Below are positions 27,039-34,956 of a DNA stretch of 64,000 nucleotides, in pieces. Position numbers and translations under genes: made by a program. This stretch comes from Ruminococcus sp. YE282. GTDB taxonomy: Bacteria; Bacillota; Clostridia; Oscillospirales; Acutalibacteraceae. Location of the stretch: assembly GCA_900101355.1 (NCBI GenBank), contig FMUV01000004.1, positions 1 through 64,000 on the forward strand. The letters run 5' to 3'. The first letter of the stretch is position 1. Every line of letters starts with the position of its first letter. The notes below the pieces were generated by a model. The model saw nothing but the letters and a program-made list of their open reading frames with translations. It was not told the origin of the DNA and ran no database searches.

Positions 27039-27710
27039 TTACTCCGTTTCCTGCAGGCAATATTCGTATTCTTTGTCCGAAACAATTTTAACAGACGCCT
27101 TTACAGATTTAAGTTTGTTTCTCAGATAACCTATATACAAGGTCACGGTATTTGAGTCACCGCCCTCGTCTCTCCATATTTTTTCAATCAGCTTTTCCGC
27201 TGAAATTGACTTTCCTTTGTTGTGTATCAAATATTCAAGCAGCTCAACCTCTTTGCCTGCAAGCCTGAGAGAGGTCTCGCCGTTAGAAATTTTAAGGGCT
27301 TCCGTGTCAAGCACAATGTTGCCGCAACTTAGCGTGTTTGAATTATACGTTTTGCTCCTGCGTAAAAGTACGTTGATTCTTGCAATAAATTCATCTTTAT
27401 TAAACGGCTTGGTAAGGTAATCGTCAGCCCCCATATTAAGTCCGTTTACTTTGTCGGCAACCTGAGATTTGGCGGTCAGCATAAGCACAGGCGTGTTGTT
27501 GTTTTCATCCCTTAACTTTTTGAGGACATCAATCCCGTCCATTCCCGGCATCATAATGTCAAGAACTATGCAATCATAAACGTTTTCGTTAGCTTTACTA
27601 TAGGCTGAAGTTCCGTCATATACGACATCACTTTCAAAATTGTTGAATTTTAAAATAATTCCTATTGCGTCTGCAATATCTCTTTCGTCATCAGCAACTA
27701 ATATTTTCAT
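27039..27710 (-). CDS. OmpR/PhoB-family response regulator (relQ operon)
   Basis: A 223-residue regulator: receiver with VADDERD, phospho-acceptor Asp51 in VLDIMMPGMDG, and Lys in YLTKPF; winged helix with LRLAGKEVELLEYLI and SNTVTLYIGYLRNKL. The ATG shares its first A with the relQ stop (TAATG). Partner of the kinase 3 nt downstream. Targets unknown. Confidence 0.95.
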   Translation of the reverse strand: MKILVADDERDIADAIGIILKFNNFESDVVYDGTSAYSKANENVYDCIVLDIMMPGMDGIDVLKKLRDENNNTPVLMLTAKSQVADKVNGLNMGADDYLTKPFNKDEFIARINVLLRRSKTYNSNTLSCGNIVLDTEALKISNGETSLRLAGKEVELLEYLIHNKGKSISAEKLIEKIWRDEGGDSNTVTLYIGYLRNKLKSVKASVKIVSDKEYEYCLQETE

Positions 27711-28312
27711 TATATTTCTCCGTTAATCATCTGTCTGACAGTCTGCATTGTCAAATCCGTTGAAGCCATTTCTTCGGCACAGCGTTTAAGCTCATCCTGA
27801 ATAAGTTCAACATTTTTAATCTCTTTTTTGTAGTGCAGTGAGTGTTCAAGCGCCGCCCAACAATCCTGGGCAATTGTTCTTATTTGAATTTCAATTGGAA
27901 CTCGCTTGGTTTCACCGGGAAGATTCACATTAAAAAACACTATAATGTGAAAACTGCGGTATCCGTTAGGCTTTGGATTTGCAATATAATCCTTCTCTTC
28001 AAAAATCTCAAGCCCCTCCATACTGCGAACCATATTAACAATTGTATAAACGTCATCAACAAAGCTGCATATTATCCGCACACCGACAGCGTCGTGAATT
28101 TTGGTAAGGGCGTTTTCAATGGTGGGTTCAAGCCCTTTGCGATGCAGCTTTTCAATCATACTTTCTTCGGTTTTAATTCGTCCCTCAAAGTGCTCAATCG
28201 GGTCATGCATACCGATTGATTTGCAATAACACTTGATAAGGTCTATATTCGTAAGCATCTGTTTTAATGCGCTTTCAAGAATAAAAAGATTTTCACCGTA
28301 AAACCCACTCAT
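27710..28312 (-). CDS. relQ: Small (p)ppGpp synthetase, RelQ/YjbM type
   Basis: A 200-residue RelA/SpoT-type synthetase lacking hydrolase, TGS and ACT domains, the size of small alarmone synthetases. The GTP/ATP pocket shows RIKTEESMIEKLHRKG (about 47-62), DAVGVRIICSFVDDVY and NPKPNGYRSFHIIV, with the EIQIRTIAQDCWAALEH segment carrying the catalytic Glu. It makes (p)ppGpp from GTP/GDP and ATP. The ATG at 28312 has GGGGAGG about 9 nt upstream; an ATG 9 nt earlier is nearly on top of that site. First gene of an operon with a two-component system. Confidence 0.92.
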   Translation of the reverse strand: MSGFYGENLFILESALKQMLTNIDLIKCYCKSIGMHDPIEHFEGRIKTEESMIEKLHRKGLEPTIENALTKIHDAVGVRIICSFVDDVYTIVNMVRSMEGLEIFEEKDYIANPKPNGYRSFHIIVFFNVNLPGETKRVPIEIQIRTIAQDCWAALEHSLHYKKEIKNVELIQDELKRCAEEMASTDLTMQTVRQMINGEI

Positions 28313-28541
28313 TTTAAGCATTCCTCCCCTAATATATAAATAATTATAACTAAAAATATTTTTAATAGCAATAAATATCGCCAAAAAATCAGGTAAAAAA
28401 CACAATAACAACTCAAATCAAACGAATACTGATAATCTGCTTTATATCAAAAAATTTACAAAATAATTACCAAACCATGGTGTTAAGAAAAAGCTTTGCG
28501 TGTTACAATCAAATCACAGTCAAAACAGGGGGTGACAACAG

Positions 28542-29027
28542 GTGAAAATCGGTAAAAAATTAATTATAATCATTCCGTCGGCAGTCGTGCTCTGTGCAAT
28601 ATGTGCGATAGCGGGAATATTTTTCGGACATCAGATAAATTATGACAACTCACAGGGAGTTGTACTTGACAACGATGCGTCTTCCGTTACCGAAACAACA
28701 TCACCCGAAAACGGCTCACAGGGAATAAAAGTTCCTGGATATGCCGATATTGAAATTGATTCAGGCGTAACAAACTTTCCCATAACTCTGCTGAACCCAA
28801 GCGGTAATCCCTGCTATTTTAAATTCACACTTTCACTTGATGAAACGGGAGAAGAACTTGGCACAACCGACTATGTTAAACCCGGAGACGCAATCAAAGG
28901 ACTTGAACTTTCTTCCCCACTTAAACAAGGCGAATACATGCTTGACATAAATATACAAACAAAATCTCTTGATACTCAGGAGGCCATGAACGGAGCTTCC
29001 GTACAGACCAAGCTGAAAGTAAACTGA
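28542..29027 (+). CDS. Membrane-anchored extracytoplasmic protein, unknown
   Basis: 161 residues. The start is GTG at 28542 with GGGGGTGAC 6 nt upstream. An N-terminal membrane segment (about residues 6-29) is followed by a Thr/Ser/Asp-rich linker and an all-beta region (about 65-160: TNFPITLLNPSGNPCYFKF, LKQGEYMLDINIQT), suggestive of an Ig-like sandwich. First gene of a three-gene surface operon. I do not recognise the family. Confidence 0.7.
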   Translation: MKIGKKLIIIIPSAVVLCAICAIAGIFFGHQINYDNSQGVVLDNDASSVTETTSPENGSQGIKVPGYADIEIDSGVTNFPITLLNPSGNPCYFKFTLSLDETGEELGTTDYVKPGDAIKGLELSSPLKQGEYMLDINIQTKSLDTQEAMNGASVQTKLKVN

Positions 29028-29087
29028 CAATAATCCCGATTGGGTTTATTATAGATTATTTTTTGGAACAAAGAAGGAGAAATCAAA

Positions 29088-29645
29088 ATGTCAAAATTAG
29101 GGAGAAAAATAAGTATTGGAATTATCTCCGCAGTAATGGCGGCAACCGCAACAACAGCTTTTGCCGCACAGGAAACACCGATTGTTGATGAGAACACACC
29201 GAATGCAGAATATCAGCAGACACTAAACTATACAAAGGATAAATCCGAAATTATTCCGTATTTTACAGTAACTATTCCCGACACGGTAACACTTACAAAG
29301 GATTCAACCAATCTGCCGTATTCACTCGCTTTTGTTGACGATACATCGTTTATTCCAAGCGGAAAAAAGGTGAGCGTAAAGATTGACAGCGCAGGTTATT
29401 CGGGTTGCCTTACAAAACTTGCTGTATGGGACTCAAGAAATCTTCAGGAAGCAGAATACAAAATCTACAATTCGGACGCTGCAAAGAATCCTACATACTA
29501 CAACATCGGCGATGAGGTTGCCTCATGGACAGGCTCAAACTGGGGTACAATCAACAGAAAAATCAAACTTGCCGATTACAGAAACGTTGGTGCAGGTAAG
29601 TACACAGGCGTAATTAACTACACGGTTTCATTAGAGGATAAATAA
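29088..29645 (+). CDS. Secreted beta-rich surface protein, unknown
   Basis: 185 residues with a signal peptide (about 1-27, cleavage after AFA) and a mature all-beta domain whose last strand, GKYTGVINYTVSLED, resembles the closing strand of WxL- or camelysin-like surface subunits in Firmicutes; no sortase motif or C-terminal TM is present. AAGGAGAAATCAAA precedes the ATG. It overlaps the next gene by one base (TAATG). Probably a surface or fibril subunit; this is inference from fold pattern and context. Confidence 0.7.
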   Translation: MSKLGRKISIGIISAVMAATATTAFAAQETPIVDENTPNAEYQQTLNYTKDKSEIIPYFTVTIPDTVTLTKDSTNLPYSLAFVDDTSFIPSGKKVSVKIDSAGYSGCLTKLAVWDSRNLQEAEYKIYNSDAAKNPTYYNIGDEVASWTGSNWGTINRKIKLADYRNVGAGKYTGVINYTVSLEDK

Positions 29646-29953
29646 TGAAACGCCTTGTGCACTGTGCGCTTATCGCTTCAATAGTGCTTACACTTCTTGC
29701 AAGCTGCTTTTCGCTGTCGGTTTTTGCCGACAGCAGGCAAAGCACACAGGTGATTTTAACGGTAGAAAACACGGAACCGACCAACACGGAGTGCCTGCAA
29801 TCCGCAACCTTGGATTCAGACAAAAAAGCATTACAGGACAACAGCACGGTAAAAACAGGCTACAGCTACTTGGTAATCGGCACAATTGCAGCCGGGACCT
29901 GATTATCCGCAATAGTTCTTGCAATGCTGATTAAAAAATCAAATTCTAATTAA
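29645..29953 (+). pseudogene. Small surface protein, membrane anchor interrupted by in-frame TGA
   Basis: The open part (29645-29902) gives 85 residues: a signal peptide (about 1-28), a short beta stretch (TQVILTVENTEP) and VKTGYSYLVIGTIAAGT, where it stops at TGA (29900-29902). The same frame continues for 16 more residues, LSAIVLAMLIKKSNSN, before TAA (29951-29953). Together they would form one C-terminal membrane helix ending in Lys-Lys, like the TG(D)-type anchor of Firmicute surface proteins. A single TGG to TGA change would explain it. It may be a broken gene, a recoded stop or a sequencing error. The start overlaps the previous stop. Confidence 0.65.
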
Positions 29954-29986
29954 TCCATATTTCAAATTCTTCACAACTTCACAACA

Positions 29987-30036
29987 AAATACCGACGGTA
30001 AAATTGTAGCTGATTTTACCGGCGGTATTCTTTTTA
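29987..30036 (+). terminator. Terminator of the surface-protein operon
   Basis: A 16-nt stem with one mismatch (29989-30004 with 30013-30028), tail TCTTTTT. Confidence 0.8.
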
Positions 30037-30069
30037 ATCATAGAAAAGTATATGCTTTGTATACAAAAA

Positions 30070-30099
30070 GCAGAGCTTGCAATCGGTTACAAGCTCTGC
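30070..30099 (-). terminator. Terminator of the GH13 glucosidase gene
   Basis: Ten-bp perfect stem GCAGAGCTTG / CAAGCTCTGC; minus-strand tail TTTTTGTAT. About 115 nt past the stop codon. Confidence 0.75.
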
Positions 30100-30215
30100 A
30101 AAGAAGCGCATTACTCAGAATTTTAACAGTGAATTTCTTGCAACTCCCTGTTAAATTTTAAATAAAATCCGTCGCCTTAAAGGCATGGAACATCTGCGCT
30201 ATATTATTAAGTTTA

Positions 30216-31748
30216 TTATAATTCAATCATAACAAAACTTTGCGGCTTCATTTCTACCTTGCCGTCTGCAAACTCTGCACCGCCGATTTGATAAACAACC
30301 TTGCCGTTATATTCTGTCGAAATTTCAGCATCCTTGCCAAGAGGATTGAAGAACATCACAAGATTGCCACGCTTATAATAGAAAGGAATTTTGCCCTCTT
30401 CATAAACAAATTCAAGTTCGCCGTTGCCCTTTAAATCATCATACTTGTGGCGAAGTGCAATAACATCGGTTACAACCTTATAGATACTGTCGGCATCATC
30501 CTTTTGGTTTTCAACAGTAGGTGCGTCATCTGATTTATCAACAGGAAGATACGGTTCGTCACCTGTTGAAAAGCCGAGATTCTTTTGACTGTTCCACTGC
30601 ATCGGAGTACGGGAACCCGTACGTGAGAATCCGCCCTCTTTGCTGACAAGGTTTGCCTGATATTTCATTCCGATTTCATCACCGTAATAAAGGAACGGTA
30701 CACCCGGCATTGTAAAGATAAATGCACTTATTAATTTTATCGCATTTTTGTCAAGACCTGCCGTAACACGGGGCATATCGTGGTTATTGGTCATAAAGCT
30801 GATATATCCGTTATTTTTTGTGCTTTCGTAATTCGGCAGATATTCATCGGCAAATGCCTTTACGTCACCCTTGCCGTTCGGGTTAAACACAGCCTCACTG
30901 CTTCTTGGGTCGCCGTAACGGAAAAGTCTGCTGTATCCGTTTCCGTAGTGGTCAAGATAGAAGTCCATATGGAAACCTGCATTATTGATTGCTCTTTCGG
31001 GATTACACCATTCGGATACCATTGCAGCCTCCGGGTATTCCTTGTCAAGCATCTCTCTGACCCCGCGCCAAATTTTAGCCGTTGCAACTTTTTCATCATC
31101 ATTCTTAACAAGAGAATCTGCCATATCAACTCTGAATCCGTCTGCGCCCTTATCAAGCCAAAAACGCATAACGTCTTTGATTGCTTCCACAGTTGCAACA
31201 CAATCCGGGTGTTCCGGAGGAAGCTGCCATTCGTGGTGTGTAATTTCATTAAATCCATAGTTAAGCGCAGGCTGAGAACTGAAGTAATTTACAAGGTAAT
31301 TTCCGTCACGCTCACATATTCCGCACATCATTCTGTACTGAGGCGGAGCGTCCCAAACGCTCTTGGTAAATACATATCTGTTTGAAAACTCGCTCTCTTT
31401 AGCTTTTTTTGCCTCCAAAAACCACGGATGTGTATCGGAAGTATGTCCCGGAACAAGGTCAAGCAAAATCTTGATGCCCATTTCATGAGCTTTATTGAAA
31501 AGATTAACCAAATCATCGTTTGTTCCGTAGCGTGGAGCTACCTTTTTGTAATCACGAACATCATAACCTGCGTCCATAAAAGGAGAATCGTAAATCGGAT
31601 TGAGCCATATTGCGTTACATCCCAAACCCTTTACATAGTCAAGCTTTTCTATAATACCGTTGATATCACCAATTCCGTCTCCGTTGGAATCATAAAAGCT
31701 CTGTGGATAAATTTCGTAAAAAACAGCGTCATTGAGCCATTTCGGCAT
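30216..31748 (-). CDS. GH13 alpha-glucosidase / alpha-amylase family enzyme
   Basis: A 510-residue GH13 enzyme. The N-terminal barrel begins NDAVFYEIYPQSFYDSNGDGIGD; region I DLVPGHTSD, region II GFRVDMAD (nucleophile Asp), region III the acid Glu in SEWCNPE, region IV NNHDMPR. A C-terminal beta domain closes it. No signal peptide, so it is cytoplasmic and probably splits imported malto- or isomalto-oligosaccharides (oligo-1,6-glucosidase type). It starts at 31748, with AGAGGA about 11 nt upstream. A LacI-type operator candidate lies at 31889-31904. Exact linkage specificity cannot be read from sequence. Confidence 0.9.
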   Translation of the reverse strand: MPKWLNDAVFYEIYPQSFYDSNGDGIGDINGIIEKLDYVKGLGCNAIWLNPIYDSPFMDAGYDVRDYKKVAPRYGTNDDLVNLFNKAHEMGIKILLDLVPGHTSDTHPWFLEAKKAKESEFSNRYVFTKSVWDAPPQYRMMCGICERDGNYLVNYFSSQPALNYGFNEITHHEWQLPPEHPDCVATVEAIKDVMRFWLDKGADGFRVDMADSLVKNDDEKVATAKIWRGVREMLDKEYPEAAMVSEWCNPERAINNAGFHMDFYLDHYGNGYSRLFRYGDPRSSEAVFNPNGKGDVKAFADEYLPNYESTKNNGYISFMTNNHDMPRVTAGLDKNAIKLISAFIFTMPGVPFLYYGDEIGMKYQANLVSKEGGFSRTGSRTPMQWNSQKNLGFSTGDEPYLPVDKSDDAPTVENQKDDADSIYKVVTDVIALRHKYDDLKGNGELEFVYEEGKIPFYYKRGNLVMFFNPLGKDAEISTEYNGKVVYQIGGAEFADGKVEMKPQSFVMIEL

Positions 31749-31888
31749 AAAAACACGTCCTCTCTGTGTGTTATTTTTAAGGATATTCAGTAAAGTTCTA
31801 AACACATAACTTTAATTTATTCGGTTATTTTTAAAAGCCTATAATAAAAAAATATATGTTTTTTTACATACTGCACATCCAATATTTT

Positions 31889-31904
31889 TTGCAATGTTTT
31901 GCAA
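31889..31904. promoter_or_regulatory. Possible LacI-family operator upstream of the GH13 gene
   Basis: TTGCAA-TGTT-TTGCAA, two self-complementary half sites spaced as in GCAAnnnnTTGC operators of MalR/CcpA-type regulators. 141 bp upstream of the start codon. Confidence 0.4.
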
Positions 31905-32036
31905 CTTCATTCTAGCATTTTTATTTTAAAATGGCAACATAAAATTCCATATTGTTTTCCATTAATAATTACTTGCAAACCTTGAATAATCGGCATAATA
32001 TGATAACAGCAAATTACTATGCCGGAGGGAAAGACT

Positions 32037-32591
32037 TTGACAGTAAACAGATTATCTGACAACAGAGTTCTGATTATTTTATGCGGAAAAGATATGGAAG
32101 AATTTTCGCTTAAATATGACACAATGGACCTTGAGGATTTACATTCACGTAAAATCTTGATGAGGCTTATGCAGGTTGCGTGCAGGAAGTCAGGCATTGA
32201 AACTATCGGAAAGAGGATAAATATCGAAGCCCTGTCGCTCGAAAGCGACTGCTATCTTTTAATAACCGTTAAAGACAAAAAAAGACGCACATTCAGAATG
32301 AAGCAAAAGGGAAAGTCAATCTGTTATATGCTTGGAAACGGCTCAAGATTTCTTGACACAATTGAAATTTTGTATAAACAAAATATTTGCTGCAACAAAA
32401 ATTCCGCATATGTTTTAAACGGAAAATATTACCTTATTTTTGATTATCCGTCAATTCCCCAAAAACTAAAAATGACTTTATCTGAATATGCGGAACTATG
32501 TTCGGGAAGAATCGTTACGGCAAAGATACGTGAAAACGGAACTCCGATTTGCACTCAAAACGCAATACTTCAAATAGGAAAATTCTTATAA
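32037..32591 (+). CDS. mecA: MecA-family adaptor protein
   Basis: 184 residues from a TTG start at 32037 (GGAGGG 7 nt upstream; an ATG at 32019 lies before the ribosome site). The N-terminal domain reads VNRLSDNRVLIIL and DTMDLEDLHSRKILMRLMQVACRKSG, matching the MecA pattern (RLSDNKI..., DL...); the C-terminal half ends in LSEYAELCSGRIVTAKI, the ClpC-binding-domain region. In Bacillus MecA links substrates such as ComK to ClpCP. Sequence similarity is moderate. No clpC is in the window. Confidence 0.75.
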   Translation: MTVNRLSDNRVLIILCGKDMEEFSLKYDTMDLEDLHSRKILMRLMQVACRKSGIETIGKRINIEALSLESDCYLLITVKDKKRRTFRMKQKGKSICYMLGNGSRFLDTIEILYKQNICCNKNSAYVLNGKYYLIFDYPSIPQKLKMTLSEYAELCSGRIVTAKIRENGTPICTQNAILQIGKFL

Positions 32592-32602
32592 TAAGATATA
32601 AA

Positions 32603-32634
32603 AAGGGTCGGAAATTTAAAACTTTCCGACCCTT
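32603..32634. terminator. Terminator between mecA and the membrane protein gene
   Basis: A 12-bp perfect stem (AAGGGTCGGAAA / TTTCCGACCCTT). The minus-strand tail TTTTTAT is better, but it can serve both convergent genes. Confidence 0.78.
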
Positions 32635-32681
32635 CAAAAGCTATAAAATATTAAGTACAATCAGTGCCACAGTACTCACTT

Positions 32682-33893
32682 TTAAGCTTTAATCAAATTG
32701 AGAACTGCTTCGTTTTCATTATCGTCGCTGTTAAGAACAACATCTTTAACAAACAAATATGACACGTAAATATAGATTGCGACATATACAATTGCGGTAA
32801 ATCTCATACTGATGTCATAATTAAACATATAGTGACAATAACCTCTTAGCGAAACCAAGTTGCATGCTGCTGCCAACCAGTAATGCTTTCTGTTTGAAAT
32901 CACATAGACTATCAACAGTATATCAAGCAAGTATCCGTATCTCTCGTGCATTGACGAAAGATACATCAAGCAGGTAAAAGCTGTCCAAATTGACGTAAGC
33001 ATAAACTTATTTTTATCGGCAAGGTTCACTCTTTTGCGAATCAACATACACAAACCTATTCCGAGAATTACAACCGTAAGTGCAATAGAAACAGTTTTCA
33101 GCAAATCATAATTTGAAGTATCGCTTGCATCACAAATTAAAGCGTATATATTCGGACAATTCATTTGAATATACTTGCCGTAATCGGTCTGTTCCACATA
33201 TATTTTTATAATGTCCACAGGATTTCTTCCAAGGAAAACAACCGGCAGACACATAACAACATCTACGGCAGGCGCAATAAGAAAATGAAGAATTGAAACC
33301 TTGCGTGTTGTAATATAGTAACACAAAAAAACAGGAAGAATAAATATTGTCTGAAGTTTAAACGCAAGTGAAACGCCAAGCAAAACAAATGAGGCTATGT
33401 TTTTGTTTTTCAACAGAAAATAGATTGAAAGCAAAATAAACGAAACATAGATTGAATCACACTGTGCCCAAAAAGCAGAGTTAAAGCAAACAGTAATTGA
33501 ACAAAAAACCAGTGAGTATGTTAGTGCAAAGACAAAATCTGATTTTTTGCCGCTCACTTCATTAACAAGCAAGCCTGCGCTGATTGCAAGCACAACATCA
33601 AACACGATTGATACTAACTTATACGTATACAATGACTTTAAAGGAAACAAAGTAAGGATATAAATAATTATCTGATACGGTATGTTGTAATTACCCACCT
33701 GAGTTTTAAGTCCGCATAATCCGCCGGCTTCAATTTGAGACCACCACGGATTAAGAAAAGATATAAAGTCGCCGCTCTGGTAACTTCTGCCACAATAACG
33801 AATTACCATTCCGAGTATTGTCGCTGCCGCAATTAAAAAAATCGGCAGATGTCTTTGAACAAAATCAAAAAATTTACTTTCTATTTTTGTCAT
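32682..33893 (-). CDS. Multi-pass membrane protein, probable GT-C glycosyltransferase
   Basis: A 403-residue protein with roughly ten hydrophobic helices. The first extracytoplasmic loop has the RYCGRSYQSGDFISFLNPWW stretch, with an acidic residue that could be the GT-C catalytic Asp (as in GT87/GT39 enzymes using polyprenyl-phosphate sugars). The C-terminus is polar (DDNENEAVLN). Such proteins mannosylate or glucosylate lipids or proteins on the outer face. No known donor or acceptor is indicated; family-level inference. It lies 25 nt downstream of trpS. Confidence 0.6.
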   Translation of the reverse strand: MTKIESKFFDFVQRHLPIFLIAAATILGMVIRYCGRSYQSGDFISFLNPWWSQIEAGGLCGLKTQVGNYNIPYQIIIYILTLFPLKSLYTYKLVSIVFDVVLAISAGLLVNEVSGKKSDFVFALTYSLVFCSITVCFNSAFWAQCDSIYVSFILLSIYFLLKNKNIASFVLLGVSLAFKLQTIFILPVFLCYYITTRKVSILHFLIAPAVDVVMCLPVVFLGRNPVDIIKIYVEQTDYGKYIQMNCPNIYALICDASDTSNYDLLKTVSIALTVVILGIGLCMLIRKRVNLADKNKFMLTSIWTAFTCLMYLSSMHERYGYLLDILLIVYVISNRKHYWLAAACNLVSLRGYCHYMFNYDISMRFTAIVYVAIYIYVSYLFVKDVVLNSDDNENEAVLNLIKA

Positions 33894-33918
33894 AAACTAT
33901 CCTTTCACATCTAAAGCA

Positions 33919-34941
33919 TTAAAGAATAAATCCGACTTTTTTCATTGTCTTTGAAAGTGTTCTGCTGCTTATTTTAAGTGCGATTTCGTCTGCTTTGCGA
34001 TAGCACTCTTCAAGGTAAGCTTTATCTTTGATAAGTTTTTCATAGCGTTCACGGATTGGTCTTAATTCTTCAACAACAGCCTCTCCTACCGCAGTCTTAA
34101 AGTCACCATAACCCTTACCGTCAAAGTCATGTTCAATCTGTTCATAGCTGAGTCCTGTTATTGCACTGTAAATTGCCATAAGGTTGTTTATGCCGTCTTT
34201 TCCCTCTCCGTAACGAACACAAGCCTCGCTGTCCGTAATGGCACGCTTGAATTTTTTCATAATAACTTCCGGAGTGTCAAGCATATGAACACAGCCGTTT
34301 ACGTTTTCGTCAGACTTGCTCATTTTTCTTGTCGGGTCCTGAAGGCTCATAATTCTTGCGCCGTTCTTTGGAATAAATCCGTCAGGAATTTTGAACACAT
34401 TTCCGTAAAGTCCGTTAAAACGCTCGGCAATGTTTCTGGTAATCTCAATATGCTGCTTTTGGTCTGCGCCTACCGGAACTTTGTCAGCCTGATACAGCAG
34501 AATATCACAAGCCATAAGAACAGGATATGTAAATAGTCCTGCATTTATATTGTCGGCGTGCTTTGCAGACTTGTCCTTAAACTGAGTCATTCTTGAAAGC
34601 TCGCCAAACTGAGTGTAACAGCTCAAAATCCATGACAACTCAGCGTGAGTGTGAACATGGCTCTGAATAAAGAAAAGGCTCTTTTCAATATCTATTCCGC
34701 AGGCAATTACGGACGCATATGCCTCAATTATATTCTTTCTCATCTGAGCGGGATTCTGTCTTACTGTAATAGTGTGCAAATCCGCAAGAGAATAAATGCA
34801 ATCGTATTCCTCCTGCATTGTTACCCAGTTGCGCAGAGCACCCAAATAGTTGCCCAATGTAATTGTACCGCTGGGCTGAATTGCGCTAAATACGATTTCT
34901 TTCTTCTTTGGAGTTTCAATAGTTTTGTTTTCGTTTTCCAT
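33919..34941 (-). CDS. trpS: Tryptophanyl-tRNA synthetase
   Basis: A 340-residue class I synthetase: the HIGH-type motif is PSGTITLGNYLGALRNW (residues 19-35), the ADLHTITVRQ strand follows, and the KMSKS loop is KMSKSDENVNG. It charges tRNA(Trp). It lies 15 nt downstream of the aminotransferase and has no own leader, so no tryptophan T-box is visible. Confidence 0.97.
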   Translation of the reverse strand: MENENKTIETPKKKEIVFSAIQPSGTITLGNYLGALRNWVTMQEEYDCIYSLADLHTITVRQNPAQMRKNIIEAYASVIACGIDIEKSLFFIQSHVHTHAELSWILSCYTQFGELSRMTQFKDKSAKHADNINAGLFTYPVLMACDILLYQADKVPVGADQKQHIEITRNIAERFNGLYGNVFKIPDGFIPKNGARIMSLQDPTRKMSKSDENVNGCVHMLDTPEVIMKKFKRAITDSEACVRYGEGKDGINNLMAIYSAITGLSYEQIEHDFDGKGYGDFKTAVGEAVVEELRPIRERYEKLIKDKAYLEECYRKADEIALKISSRTLSKTMKKVGFIL

Positions 34942-34956
34942 AAATATTACCTCTCA

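Larger units (their letters stand above)
29903..30215. other. Intergenic region between the surface operon and the GH13 gene
   Basis: About 310 bp: the tail of the interrupted gene, then two convergent terminators (29987-30036 and 30070-30099). Nothing else recognised. Confidence 0.6.

Noticed and set aside
31907..32197. 96-residue minus-strand frame overlapping mecA
   Set aside because: Overlaps the start of the MecA-like gene, which has family motifs and a ribosome site.
34942..34956. T-box riboswitch for trpS
   Set aside because: Only 15 nt separate it from the upstream gene; no specifier or T-box sequence is visible. The same holds for serS.
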